Below are positions 41,917 to 49,818 of a stretch of DNA of 64,000 nucleotides, piece by piece. This DNA is from Roseomonas sp. KE2513 (GTDB lineage: Bacteria; Pseudomonadota; Alphaproteobacteria; Acetobacterales; Acetobacteraceae), in contig NZ_RCVR01000001.1 of NCBI RefSeq assembly GCF_016107305.1, positions 310,001-374,000 on the forward strand. Reading direction: 5' to 3'. Under the pieces are notes generated by a model. The model did not search any database and was not told the origin of the DNA. It saw only the letters and a program-made list of their open reading frames with translations. A program made the position numbers and the translations under genes. Positions within the stretch are counted from its first letter, which is position 1; the number at the start of each line of letters is the position of its first letter.

Positions 41917-42738
41917 ATGCGCCTCCCCCTCCCCTCCTACCGCCTTCTGCCCGTCGCCTTTGCCGCAGCGGGAATCCTTCTCGCCGGCTGCGCCACCATG
42001 CCGCCAGCCGACGACAAGGAGGCGCTGGAGGAGTTCCGCGCCACCAACGACCCGGCCGAGCCCTTCAACCGTGCGATGTACGACGTGCACCAGGCGATCG
42101 ACACCGCGGTGCTGCGCCCGGTGGCTGTGGCCTATCGCGCCGTGGTGCCACCCCCGGTGCGGACAGGGGTGTCGAACGTGCTGAGCAACCTGCGCAGCCC
42201 TGTGATCCTCATGAACGATGCCCTGCAGGGCGAGACGGAGCGCTTCGGGATCACGCTCGGCCGCTTCATGATCAACTCCACGCTCGGGGTGGGCGGCGTC
42301 TTCGATGTGGCCAGTCGCTTCGGCCTCGTGCCGCATACCGAGGATTTCGGGCAGACCTTCGCGGTCGCCGGGGTGGAGGAAGGGCCCTACCTCTTCATTC
42401 CCATCCTCGGCCCGAGCAACCCGCGGGACCTGCTGGGCTTCGCCGCGGGCATCGCGGCCGATCCCTTCACCTGGCTGACCTTCGGCAATCGCGACCTGCT
42501 GGACGCCCTGAACTATGCCCGCGCCGGGGCGACCGTCGTCAGCACGCGGGAATCCTTGCTCGACACGCTCGACGACGTGCAGCGCACCAGCCTCGACCCC
42601 TATGCGACGCTGCGCAGCGCCTACCGGCAGCAGCGCGCGCGGGAGATCGCCAACACGGGCTCCGGCGCGACGGCCGTGGCACCCCAGGGCCTCGGGACCG
42701 GACTTGGGAACAGCGCGCCGGACGCCGGGCAGCCCTGA
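41917..42738 (+). CDS. mlaA: phospholipid-binding lipoprotein MlaA (VacJ)
   Basis: MlaA sits in the outer membrane and removes mislocalised phospholipid from the outer leaflet, handing it to MlaC. The lipobox LLAGC places the lipidated Cys at about residue 25. The family core reads NDPAEPFNRAMYDVHQAID, then RSPVILMNDALQGE, GRFMINSTLGVGGVFDVA and HTEDFGQTFAVAGVEEGPYL. At 273 residues it is normal, with a Gly/Ala/Pro tail. mlaC follows 174 bases later. The transporter MlaFEDB is not in the window. Confidence 0.95.
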   Translation: MRLPLPSYRLLPVAFAAAGILLAGCATMPPADDKEALEEFRATNDPAEPFNRAMYDVHQAIDTAVLRPVAVAYRAVVPPPVRTGVSNVLSNLRSPVILMNDALQGETERFGITLGRFMINSTLGVGGVFDVASRFGLVPHTEDFGQTFAVAGVEEGPYLFIPILGPSNPRDLLGFAAGIAADPFTWLTFGNRDLLDALNYARAGATVVSTRESLLDTLDDVQRTSLDPYATLRSAYRQQRAREIANTGSGATAVAPQGLGTGLGNSAPDAGQP

Positions 42739-42777
42739 GAGAGCCTTTTTCGGGGTACACCGTTTCGTTGGTTGGCA

Positions 42778-42803
42778 GCGTTCCTTGGCAGGCGGCGGAA
42801 CGC
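42778..42803 (+). repeat. inverted repeat in the mlaA-mlaC gap
   Basis: GCGTTCC (42778-42784) pairs with GGAACGC (42797-42803) around a 12-base loop. It has no T-tract; it could shape mRNA stability between mlaA and mlaC. Confidence 0.35.
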
Positions 42804-42912
42804 AACCGAGGCCCAGGCGTTGAGCGGGCAAGGATGGCGCCCTAACTGGGGCTGCGGCGGTTCGATGCCCTGCCGGCGCCTGGCGAACAGACAGAACGAG
42901 ACTTGTGACCCG

Positions 42913-43539
42913 ATGATCGAAAGACGCATCCTCCTCGCCGCCGGCGCCACCCTCCTCCTCGGGCGCACGCTGCCCGCAGCTGCGCAGCCGGTGGATACCG
43001 CCCGCGCCGCCTCCTTCATCCAGGCCACTGGGCGGGAACTCGTTAACGCCATCAACAGCGGCAACTCGGTGACGCAGCGGCGGGACCAGGTGGCGAATAT
43101 CCTCCGCCGGGCGGTGGACGTGGAGGGGGTGGGTCGGTTCATTCTGGGCCGCTACTGGCGGCTCGCGACCCCCGAGGAGCAGGCGCAGTACATGCGGCTC
43201 TTCGAGGAAACGCTGATCCGCAACCTCTCCGCCCGGTTCGGCGAGTACCAGGGGGTGCGCTTCTCCCTCGGCCGCAGCCAGCAGCGGACGGAGGATGACG
43301 CACTGGTGAACACCATCGTCGAGCGGCCGAACCTCGCCCCCTTCTCGCTCGACTGGCGGGTCAGCGAGGTGGGCGGGCAGCCGCGGGTGGTGGACGTCAT
43401 TGCCGAGGGCACCTCGCTCCGCCTGACGACGCGCAGTGAGTACTCCGCCGTGATCAGCCGCAGCGGCGGGCGTGTTTCCGCCCTGCTGGACGCGATGCGC
43501 AACCAGGTTGCCCAGCTAGCGGCGCGCGAAGGGCGCTGA
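42913..43539 (+). CDS. mlaC: periplasmic phospholipid carrier MlaC
   Basis: MlaC shuttles phospholipid between MlaA in the outer membrane and MlaFEDB in the inner membrane. It opens with a signal peptide (MIERRILLAAGATLLLG, ending near PAAAQP). The Tol_Tol_Ttg2 fold is recognised from LRRAVDVEGVGRFILGRYWR, QAQYMRLFEETLIRNLSARF and the later strand pattern DWRVSEVGGQPRVVDVIAEG. It has 208 residues from ATG 42913; the frame is open to 42772 without signal-like sequence. A hairpin candidate follows. Confidence 0.92.
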   Translation: MIERRILLAAGATLLLGRTLPAAAQPVDTARAASFIQATGRELVNAINSGNSVTQRRDQVANILRRAVDVEGVGRFILGRYWRLATPEEQAQYMRLFEETLIRNLSARFGEYQGVRFSLGRSQQRTEDDALVNTIVERPNLAPFSLDWRVSEVGGQPRVVDVIAEGTSLRLTTRSEYSAVISRSGGRVSALLDAMRNQVAQLAAREGR

Positions 43540-43550
43540 GCGGTCGGCTC

Positions 43551-43576
43551 TTGCAGTCGGCCCAACCGGCCTGCAA
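43551..43576 (+). terminator. weak hairpin after mlaC
   Basis: TTGCA pairs with TGCAA and GGCC with GGCC, with a three-base bulge and a five-base loop, 11 bases after the mlaC stop. No T-tract follows, so terminator function is only possible. Confidence 0.3.
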
Positions 43577-43658
43577 TCTGTCGGAGCCTTGTGACCAACG
43601 AGCAGCAGAGGGTGACAAATCGTTGCCTCGGCCAGGGTCGGTGGCTGTTAGGCTGGGT

Positions 43659-43675
43659 GTAGGAAATTTTCCTAC
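43659..43675. promoter_or_regulatory. 17-base near-palindrome, operator-like
   Basis: GTAGGAAA and TTTCCTAC flank a single central base in the 281-base gap between mlaC and the RgpF-like gene. The stretch is AT-rich against a 70% GC background, as expected of a repressor site or core promoter. No regulator gene is adjacent. Confidence 0.4.
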
Positions 43676-43820
43676 TAGTATCTGATCAGTTTCAGGGACA
43701 TGGCCTAATGTCGCCCCGCGCCCGATGCCAGGAACAACTGCGCGCCGCTTTTTTCGAGGGCGCGACAGGCGATCGGCGGCACCGCCTCGGCCGCAGCGCG
43801 CAGGCTGAAGGGGTGGTGGC

Positions 43821-45029
43821 GTGAGGCTCGAGGCCGACCAGCTTGGCGCTGACCAGGCGGTCCGCCAGTCCTCCGGCCTTTCAGCGGTGGTCGATCGGCC
43901 GGACCGGCGCCTTGGCCTCCGGGCGCGGCTACGGGCCTTCGTGGCCCGCCCCAGCTTCCGTCAATCCTTGGTCCGTGCCGGGTTCAGCCTTGCGCGGCAG
44001 CGGGTTCAGGCCGCGCGGATCGACCTCTCGCAGCGCTTCGCCAAAGGGCCGCGCATCCGCTCCTGCCGCGTGGGCAACGTGCCGCTGGACCGGGCACGGA
44101 GCGTCGCGATCTTCATCCACTACGCGCCCGTCGCGGCGGTGAGCCGGATGGTGATGGAGCAGGTGCAGGGGTACCGGGACCGGGGCTTCGCCGTGGTCTT
44201 CGTGTCAATGGCGCCGTCCATCCCCTCCGCCGCCGTTACAGAACTTGAGGGGCGCTGTGCCGCGATCGTCGAGCGGCGGAACTACGGCCTCGACTTCGGC
44301 GCGTGGCACGATCTGCTGCCGGCCGTCCTCACCCAGGCGCCAGAGGCCAACGAGCTGCTGCTGGTGAATGACAGCCTCTGCGGGCCCTTTCGCTCGCTCG
44401 AGCCCGCCTTCACCGCCATGCGCACGGCGCCGGAGGGGCTCTACGGGCTGACGGAGAACCTCGCCCCTGCCCCGCACCTCCAATCCTATTTCCTGCTGGC
44501 GACCGGGCGCGCCACCATCGAGGATCTCGCGACCTTCTTCGCCGCGCATCGCGTAACCGCCAACAAGCGGCGCACGATCCGCGAGGGCGAGGTGCGTCTG
44601 AGCGGCTGGATGCGCGGGCGCGGGCACCCCGTGGCCGCCTGGTGCGGCTATGAGGCGGTGGAGGCGGCGGCTCTGCGGCAGCCGGCGGCGCGTCGACGGG
44701 TGCGCACCCTCTACCCGCACCTCTTCGCGGGCATCGCGCCGGACGACGCCGCCGCGATGCGCGCGGCGCTGCGCCGGCGGCCGCTGAACAGCACGCACCT
44801 CTTCTGGCGCGAGTTGGTGGAGGAGATGGGCTTCCCCTTCGTGAAGACCGACCTGCTGCTCCGCAATCCGCTGGGCATTGCCGACGACCTCGACTGGCGC
44901 CCGCTGCTGGAAGGGAACCGCGAGGCGGTGTCGGTTATCGAGGAGCATCTCGCGCTGCTCGGCGGGCCTCGTCGGGCGGCCGCGCGGCCCGCGGGAACGG
45001 CGCCGGCCGGGAGGACGATGGCGGCCTAA
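43821..45029 (+). CDS. RgpF-like (rhamnan synthesis protein F family) protein
   Basis: The 402-residue protein matches the RgpF family layout: AIFIHYAPVAAVSRMV at about residue 95, then VVFVSMAPSIP, ERRNYGLDFGAWHDLLP, ELLLVNDSLCGPFRSL and HLQSYFLLATGRA. RgpF proteins are cytosolic or membrane-associated enzymes of surface rhamnose polysaccharide synthesis, probably glycosyltransferases. No other polysaccharide genes lie nearby, which is unusual. Translation starts at GTG; the first 70 residues are Arg/Ala-rich and a later start is possible. The 3' end is six bases from a convergent GNAT gene. Confidence 0.75.
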   Translation: MRLEADQLGADQAVRQSSGLSAVVDRPDRRLGLRARLRAFVARPSFRQSLVRAGFSLARQRVQAARIDLSQRFAKGPRIRSCRVGNVPLDRARSVAIFIHYAPVAAVSRMVMEQVQGYRDRGFAVVFVSMAPSIPSAAVTELEGRCAAIVERRNYGLDFGAWHDLLPAVLTQAPEANELLLVNDSLCGPFRSLEPAFTAMRTAPEGLYGLTENLAPAPHLQSYFLLATGRATIEDLATFFAAHRVTANKRRTIREGEVRLSGWMRGRGHPVAAWCGYEAVEAAALRQPAARRRVRTLYPHLFAGIAPDDAAAMRAALRRRPLNSTHLFWRELVEEMGFPFVKTDLLLRNPLGIADDLDWRPLLEGNREAVSVIEEHLALLGGPRRAAARPAGTAPAGRTMAA

Positions 45030-45035
45030 GGGCCG

Positions 45036-45557
45036 CTACCGCCGGCTCTCGAAGACGAGCATGCGGTGGCCGAGGTTGTTGAACTCCCCGCATTCCGTCA
45101 TCCCGATATCGGTCATCACCGCGCGGGAGGAGGCGTTGCTCTCCCGCGCGATGCCGATGATGCGGGGCAGGCCGGCGGCGTGGCCGAAATCGAGGGCCGC
45201 GCGCGCCGCCTCCCGCGCGTAGCCGTGGCCGCGGCATTCCGGCCAGAGGGCATAGCGCAGCGCGACGCCACGGCCGTCCGGACGCTCCATCAGCCCGGTC
45301 AGGCCGAGGAACTCGCCGTCCTCCGTGCGATGGACGGCCCAGGTGCCGTAGCCGCGCACCTCCCAGAAATCAATGTCGTCCTCCAGCTCCTCGGCCGTGC
45401 GCTCGGGCGTGCGCACGCCGTGGAGCATGGCCTCGAAGACCGCCGCATCGGATTTCAGGCGCACGAGGTCGGGAAGGTTCTCCTTCCCGACCGGGAGCAG
45501 CGTCAGGCGCGGCGTGCGGACGACGCGCGAGGTGACGAGGCGGGCCGCGTGATGCAC
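45036..45557 (-). CDS. GNAT family N-acetyltransferase (RimJ/RimL type)
   Basis: A 173-residue acetyl-CoA-dependent acetyltransferase. The N-terminal TPRLTLLPVGKENLPDLVRL and later LRYALWPECRGHGYAREAAR, where the Q/RxxGxG/A pyrophosphate loop is RGHGYA, followed by IGIARESNASSRAVMTDIGM, match the Acetyltransf_3 group. That group acetylates protein N-termini or small amines. The target is unknown. It is 30 bases upstream of the ettA end on the same strand, so the two may share a transcript with ettA first. Confidence 0.85.
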   Translation of the reverse strand: MHHAARLVTSRVVRTPRLTLLPVGKENLPDLVRLKSDAAVFEAMLHGVRTPERTAEELEDDIDFWEVRGYGTWAVHRTEDGEFLGLTGLMERPDGRGVALRYALWPECRGHGYAREAARAALDFGHAAGLPRIIGIARESNASSRAVMTDIGMTECGEFNNLGHRMLVFESRR

Positions 45558-45587
45558 CGCGCTACCTCAAAGCGATCATCGTGACCC

Positions 45588-47267
45588 TCACCGGGTCAGC
45601 GGCCGGTACTTGATCCGGTGCGGCTGGTCTGCCGCGGCGCCCATGCGGCGTCGCTTGTCGGCCTCGTAAGCCTGGTAGTTGCCCTCGAACCACTCGACAT
45701 GGCTGTCGCCCTCGAAGGCGAGGATGTGGGTCGCCAGCCGGTCGAGGAACCAGCGGTCGTGCGAGATGATGACGGCGCAGCCCGCGAAATCCGTCAGCGC
45801 CTCCTCCAGCGCGCGGAGCGTGTCCACGTCGAGGTCGTTCGTGGGCTCGTCCAGCAGGAGAACGTTATGCGGGTTCTTGAGCATCTTCGCGAGGTGCACG
45901 CGGTTGCGCTCGCCGCCCGAGAGAACGCCCACGGGCTTCTGCTGGTCGCCGCCCTTGAAGTTGAAGGCAGCGCAGTAGGCGCGGCTCGGCACCGCGCGCT
46001 TACCCATGGTGATGAGGTCCTGGCCCTCCGAGATCTCCTGCCAGACCGTGTTCTTGTCGTTCAGCGTGTCGCGGCTCTGGTCGACATAGCCGAGTTCCAC
46101 GCTGTCACCGACGGTCATGGTGCCGGCATCGGGCTTGTCGCGGCCGGTGATCATCTTGAACAGCGTCGTCTTGCCGGCACCGTTCGGGCCGATCACGCCC
46201 ACGATGCCGCCGGGCGGCAGCTTGAAGGAGAGGTCGTCGATCAGCAGGCGGTTGCCGAAGCCCTTGCGGATGGCATCGGCCACGATGACCGTGTTGCCGA
46301 GGCGCGGCGCGGGCGGGATCTGGATCTCGGTCGGGTCGGGCGCCTTCTCGAGGCTCTTCTGCAGCAGCTCCTCATAGGCCTGGATGCGCGCCTTGCTCTT
46401 GGACTGGCGGGCAGCCGGGCTGCGGCCGATCCACTCCTGCTCCTCGGCCAGCTGGCGCTGGCGCGTGCTCTCCTCCTTCTCCTCCTGCTGCAGGCGCTTG
46501 CGCTTGGCCGCGAGGTAGGAGGAGTAATTGCCCTCGTAGGGGATGCCGCGGCCGCGATCGACCTCGAGGATCCAGTTGGTCACGTTGTCGAGGAAGTAGC
46601 GGTCGTGGGTGACGATCAGCACCGCGCCCTCGTACTCGCGCAGCGTCTTCTCGAGCCAGGACACGCTCTCGGCATCGAGGTGGTTTGTCGGCTCGTCGAG
46701 CAGCAGCATGTCCGGCTTCTCGAGCAGCAGCTTGCAGAGCGCCACGCGCCGGCGCTCGCCGCCCGAGAGGTGGGTCACGGCGCTCTCGGCCGGCGGGCAG
46801 CGCAGCGCGTCGAGCGCGATGTCCACGGTGCGGTCGAGGTCCCAGCCATTCGCAGCGTCGATCCGCTCCTGCAGCTCGGCCTGCTCGGCGAGGAGCGTGT
46901 TCATCTCGTCCTCGCTCATCTCCTCGCCGAACTTCATGCTGATCTCGTTGAAGCGCTCGAGGTCGGCGGTGAGGCTGCCGAAGGCATCGCGCACGTTCTC
47001 GCCCACCGTCTTGTTCGGATCGAGCCAGGGCTCCTGGGAGAGGTAGCCGACCTTTACCCCCTCGGCCGCCCAGGCCTCGCCGCCGAACTCCTTGTCCTGC
47101 CCGGCCATGATCCGCATCAGCGTGGACTTGCCGGCACCGTTGGGGCCGAGCACGCCGATCTTGGCGGTGGGCAGGAAGGAAAGGGTGATGCCCTTGAAGA
47201 CCTCGCGCCCGCCCGGGTAGGACTTGGTGAGATCCTTCATCACATAGACGTACTGGTAAGCGGCCAT
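45588..47267 (-). CDS. ettA: energy-dependent translational throttle protein EttA (ABC-F)
   Basis: EttA binds the ribosomal E site and gates entry into elongation according to ADP/ATP ratio. Two ABC domains are seen without membrane segments. The first has Walker A GPNGAGKST at 41-49, signature LSGGE at 167-171 and Walker B LLLDEPTNHLD. The second has GPNGAGKTT, LSGGERNRVHLAKML and LLLDEPTNDLD. The linker between them contains YSSYLAAKRKRLQQEEKEE, the PtIM helix pair. It has 559 residues, matching the family (555 in E. coli). Cytosolic. Confidence 0.95.
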   Translation of the reverse strand: MAAYQYVYVMKDLTKSYPGGREVFKGITLSFLPTAKIGVLGPNGAGKSTLMRIMAGQDKEFGGEAWAAEGVKVGYLSQEPWLDPNKTVGENVRDAFGSLTADLERFNEISMKFGEEMSEDEMNTLLAEQAELQERIDAANGWDLDRTVDIALDALRCPPAESAVTHLSGGERRRVALCKLLLEKPDMLLLDEPTNHLDAESVSWLEKTLREYEGAVLIVTHDRYFLDNVTNWILEVDRGRGIPYEGNYSSYLAAKRKRLQQEEKEESTRQRQLAEEQEWIGRSPAARQSKSKARIQAYEELLQKSLEKAPDPTEIQIPPAPRLGNTVIVADAIRKGFGNRLLIDDLSFKLPPGGIVGVIGPNGAGKTTLFKMITGRDKPDAGTMTVGDSVELGYVDQSRDTLNDKNTVWQEISEGQDLITMGKRAVPSRAYCAAFNFKGGDQQKPVGVLSGGERNRVHLAKMLKNPHNVLLLDEPTNDLDVDTLRALEEALTDFAGCAVIISHDRWFLDRLATHILAFEGDSHVEWFEGNYQAYEADKRRRMGAAADQPHRIKYRPLTR

Positions 47268-47375
47268 GGTCGGGGCTCCGGGCGGCGTGCGTGCTGCGGC
47301 GCCTTCTACCCGCGTAACCCCCTGAGCGCCAAGGCTGGGGGGGCGGGGCTGGCGCCGCTCGGGGTCAGGCGCCTT

Positions 47376-47837
47376 TCAGCGCCATTTCGGCGTGCGGTCC
47401 CGCGCGGTGCGGGTGGGCGCGTGGAACTCCGGCGGCTTGGTCGCCACCCAGCCGAGGAAATCGGCCAGGCGCGGCTCGGCGCGGAGGGTTTCAGGCTCGG
47501 TGAAGCGGCGGGCCAGTTCCGCCTCGGTGAAGCGGGCGTGGATCGCCTGGTGGCAGATATGGTGCAGCAGCACCGTTCCGCGATGGGTACCCCCCTTCAG
47601 CCGGGGCGTGAGGTGATGGCGGCTGGCGCGGGCACCGGGCGGGATGGGGCGGAGGCAGAGCGGACAGGTCGCCTCGGCCTGTGGTGCCTGGACCTGGCGC
47701 TCGCCTCGCGCGGCGCGCTTCTCGTGGCGGCGGGACACATCGGGAAGATGGGGAGCGGGCCGCCGCTCCGAAAGCCCTGCCGATCTGGCACGGCGGCCCG
47801 CAGCGGGATAGAACGCGCCATCCTTCCGGCCTGCCAT
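47376..47837 (-). CDS. small HNH-endonuclease-like protein
   Basis: The C-terminal 100 residues form a compact HNH-type zinc fold: CPLC (Cys58, Cys61), then SRHHLTPRLKGGTHRG with the catalytic-type double histidine (74-75), and LLHHICHQAIHARFTEAELA with Cys95 and His96/His100. Homologues of about 110 residues are common in alphaproteobacteria and have no defined role. The N-terminal 55 residues are Arg/Ala-rich and may be untranslated, but ATG 47837 is the only in-frame ATG. It is divergent from a LysE-type exporter with 29 bases between starts. Confidence 0.7.
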   Translation of the reverse strand: MAGRKDGAFYPAAGRRARSAGLSERRPAPHLPDVSRRHEKRAARGERQVQAPQAEATCPLCLRPIPPGARASRHHLTPRLKGGTHRGTVLLHHICHQAIHARFTEAELARRFTEPETLRAEPRLADFLGWVATKPPEFHAPTRTARDRTPKWR

Positions 47838-47866
47838 GCCGCAGGCCCGCCCTTTCCGGAGCAGGC

Positions 47867-48442
47867 ATGCAGGACCCGGTTCTCTTCTCCCTTACCGTCC
47901 TCCTCATTCTTGGCACGCCCGGGCCGACCAACACGCTGCTGGCGACGGCCGGGGCGACGGTCGGCTTCCGCCGGGCCCTGCCGCTGCTCCCGGCCGAGGC
48001 GGCGGGCTATCTCATTGCGATCCTCGCTATCGGGCTGGCGCTTGGGCCCTTTGTCGCGGGGGTGCCGGCAGTGGCGATGGGGCTGCGCCTCGCGGTCGGG
48101 ACCTATCTCGCCCTGCTTGCGGTCAAGCTCTGGCGACAGGGGCCGGTGGACCTATCCGTCATGCCGGTGACCCCACGCCAAGTTTTCGTGACGACGCTGC
48201 TGAACCCGAAGGCGATCGTTTTTGCCCTCGGCGTCATTCCCTTCGGGGCAACGCCCTGGTGGCCCTGGATGCTCGGCTTCCTGGGGCTGCTCTCGGGCGT
48301 GGCGCTCTGCTGGATTGGCCTCGGCAGCCTGCTCGGGCGCGCCGCTGGGGCGGCGGGGCGCGCAGGGTTGGTGCCGAAGCTGGGCGCTGCGGCGGTAGGG
48401 GCCTTCGCGCTCGTCCTGGTGGTGGGGTCTCTGCTTCGCTGA
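47867..48442 (+). CDS. LysE/RhtB family exporter
   Basis: A 191-residue protein with about six membrane helices. LTVLLILGTPGPTNTLLATA near the N-terminus is the LysE signature, and TTLLNPKAIVFALGVIPFG is the second hallmark. It probably exports an amino acid or derivative; the substrate is unknown. ATG 47867 was chosen over the open upstream frame because it places the signature at residue 7-26 as in the family. It ends four bases from a convergent SH3 gene. It is a different paralogue from the one at 32348. Confidence 0.88.
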   Translation: MQDPVLFSLTVLLILGTPGPTNTLLATAGATVGFRRALPLLPAEAAGYLIAILAIGLALGPFVAGVPAVAMGLRLAVGTYLALLAVKLWRQGPVDLSVMPVTPRQVFVTTLLNPKAIVFALGVIPFGATPWWPWMLGFLGLLSGVALCWIGLGSLLGRAAGAAGRAGLVPKLGAAAVGAFALVLVVGSLLR

Positions 48443-48446
48443 GGGG

Positions 48447-49139
48447 TTAGCGCGGGCCGCGCTCGTCGTGGCCGCGTTCGGGGCCATGACTGGGGCCGCG
48501 ATCCGGGCCGCGCCCACGTCCCTCGCCCCGCCCGCCTTCGGGGCCGCGATGCATCTCCCCCAGCGGCGGGCCGGGTGGGACGCGGAAGTCGGCACGGCCG
48601 TCGTGCCGCCACTCGGGGCCGCGGCCGGGCGGTCCCTCGTGGCGCCATTCCGGCCCACGGCCAGGCGGGCCGTCCCGCCGCCAATCGGGCGGGGGCGGGC
48701 CACGGAAATCGGCGCGCGGTGGCGGCGGGCCATGAAATTCCCCTGGCGGCGGGCCGCGCCAGCGGTCGCGCTCGGCGTACCAGGGCTGGCCACGGTAGTT
48801 GCGGTCCCAATAGTCGCCGAAGCGGAAGCCGACGATCGGCACGCCGAAGCGCGGGCCGTACTCCGGCAGTGGCAAGGGGCGGTTCTCGTAGAGGTAACCA
48901 AGATAGCCCGCGGGCAGCCAGCCGCGCGCCGGGCCATAGGCGACGTCGCACCAGACATAGCCCTGAAGGCAGCCGAAGATCTCCACCGGGGCGTTCCCGG
49001 GCAGGAAGGTTACGGGCGGGTATTCCATGCCCGGCCCGGCACGCAACTCCACGGGGGCGGCGGCGAACCCCGGGGCAGCGTTGGCAGCGCCGTGCAGGCC
49101 CAGGAGGAGGGCCGCGGCGGGAAGAAGGGCGGAGCGCAT
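48447..49139 (-). CDS. exported bacterial SH3-domain protein with Gly/Pro/Arg-rich tail
   Basis: A signal peptide (MRSALLPAAALLLGLHGAANA) leads to an SH3_3-like domain at about residues 25-80 (VELRAGPGMEYPPVTFLP, GCLQGYVWCDVAYG, GWLPAGYLGYLY). From about residue 120 the protein is a low-complexity tail of 110 residues rich in Gly, Pro, Arg, His and Asp, with GRGPEWRH repeated twice in tandem. The SH3 half may bind cell-wall peptides in the periplasm; the tail resembles hydrated or RNA-like-binding disorder and its role is unknown. Total 230 residues. Confidence 0.75.
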   Translation of the reverse strand: MRSALLPAAALLLGLHGAANAAPGFAAAPVELRAGPGMEYPPVTFLPGNAPVEIFGCLQGYVWCDVAYGPARGWLPAGYLGYLYENRPLPLPEYGPRFGVPIVGFRFGDYWDRNYRGQPWYAERDRWRGPPPGEFHGPPPPRADFRGPPPPDWRRDGPPGRGPEWRHEGPPGRGPEWRHDGRADFRVPPGPPLGEMHRGPEGGRGEGRGRGPDRGPSHGPERGHDERGPR

Positions 49140-49204
49140 CGGCGTGGTCTCCCACTGGTGTCCCGAGGGGAACGCCGGGGTAATCGGCCTGTTGCGCGGC
49201 GGGA

Positions 49205-49651
49205 TTAAGGCGCCTCCGCCCGCTTGCGGAGCGGCCTGGCCAGGTTGGATCCGGCGGAGGTGAAGCCGAGGGCGGCGAGGAAGGCAGCCCCCTCCCCGTC
49301 CGGCGCCGCCTCGAGGAGGTCGCAGCCAGCGGAGCGGGCGGCCTGGGCACCGGCCTTGATCAGCAGCCGGCCGATGCCGTTCCGCCGCTCCTCCTCCGCG
49401 ACCACCAGGGAGGTGATGCGGGCCAGCGGGCGGTCGGCCGTGAGGCTCGGGTGCCAGGAGAGGGCAATGACGCCGATCACCGCCCCATTCCAGCCGGTTG
49501 CGACGAGCACGGCGGAGGCCGGGTCGCGCGCCATCGCCTCCAGCCGGGAGACCACGGTGCGCGCCTGGCCGCCGAGCAGGGCGGCGAGATCCGGGGCATC
49601 GGCGGGCAGCGCGGATCGAAGATCGACGCCATAACGTGTTCCGGCAGCCAT
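49205..49651 (-). CDS. GNAT family N-acetyltransferase
   Basis: A 148-residue single-domain acetyltransferase. ITSLVVAEEERRNGIGRLLI contains the acetyl-CoA pyrophosphate loop (RRNGIG), followed by GAQAARSAGCDLLEAAPDGE and FLAALGFTSAG, the usual C-terminal strand pattern. The substrate is unknown. It sits 65 bases upstream of the SH3 gene on the same strand and diverges from the osmC gene, so it may be co-transcribed with the SH3 gene. Confidence 0.85.
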   Translation of the reverse strand: MAAGTRYGVDLRSALPADAPDLAALLGGQARTVVSRLEAMARDPASAVLVATGWNGAVIGVIALSWHPSLTADRPLARITSLVVAEEERRNGIGRLLIKAGAQAARSAGCDLLEAAPDGEGAAFLAALGFTSAGSNLARPLRKRAEAP

Positions 49652-49818
49652 CCCGCCCCTTCTCCCCGGCCCTTGGTGTTTCCGCGACGGGCCCCAAGCT
49701 CTAGGCCGCCCGGGCGCTTCCGCCCGGCATGAAACGCGGGCCGCCGCGCCCGTTACGTGACGCGGGCCTCCTGCCCGGCATGGATCGCGGGCCCGAAGCC
49801 CGCCACGAGGAGAGATTG

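Noticed and set aside
47376-47837. HNH protein as part of a restriction or anti-phage system
   Set aside because: No methyltransferase, helicase, toxin or immunity partner is adjacent; neighbours are an exporter and ettA.
45618-48170. 850-residue open frame on the plus strand
   Set aside because: Antisense to ettA and the HNH gene; composition is Val/Ala/His-rich without motifs, typical of the complement of an ABC-F gene.
48570-48760. Tandem DNA repeats suggestive of a CRISPR array
   Set aside because: The repeats are in frame inside the SH3 protein tail, imperfect, and lack unique spacers of constant length.
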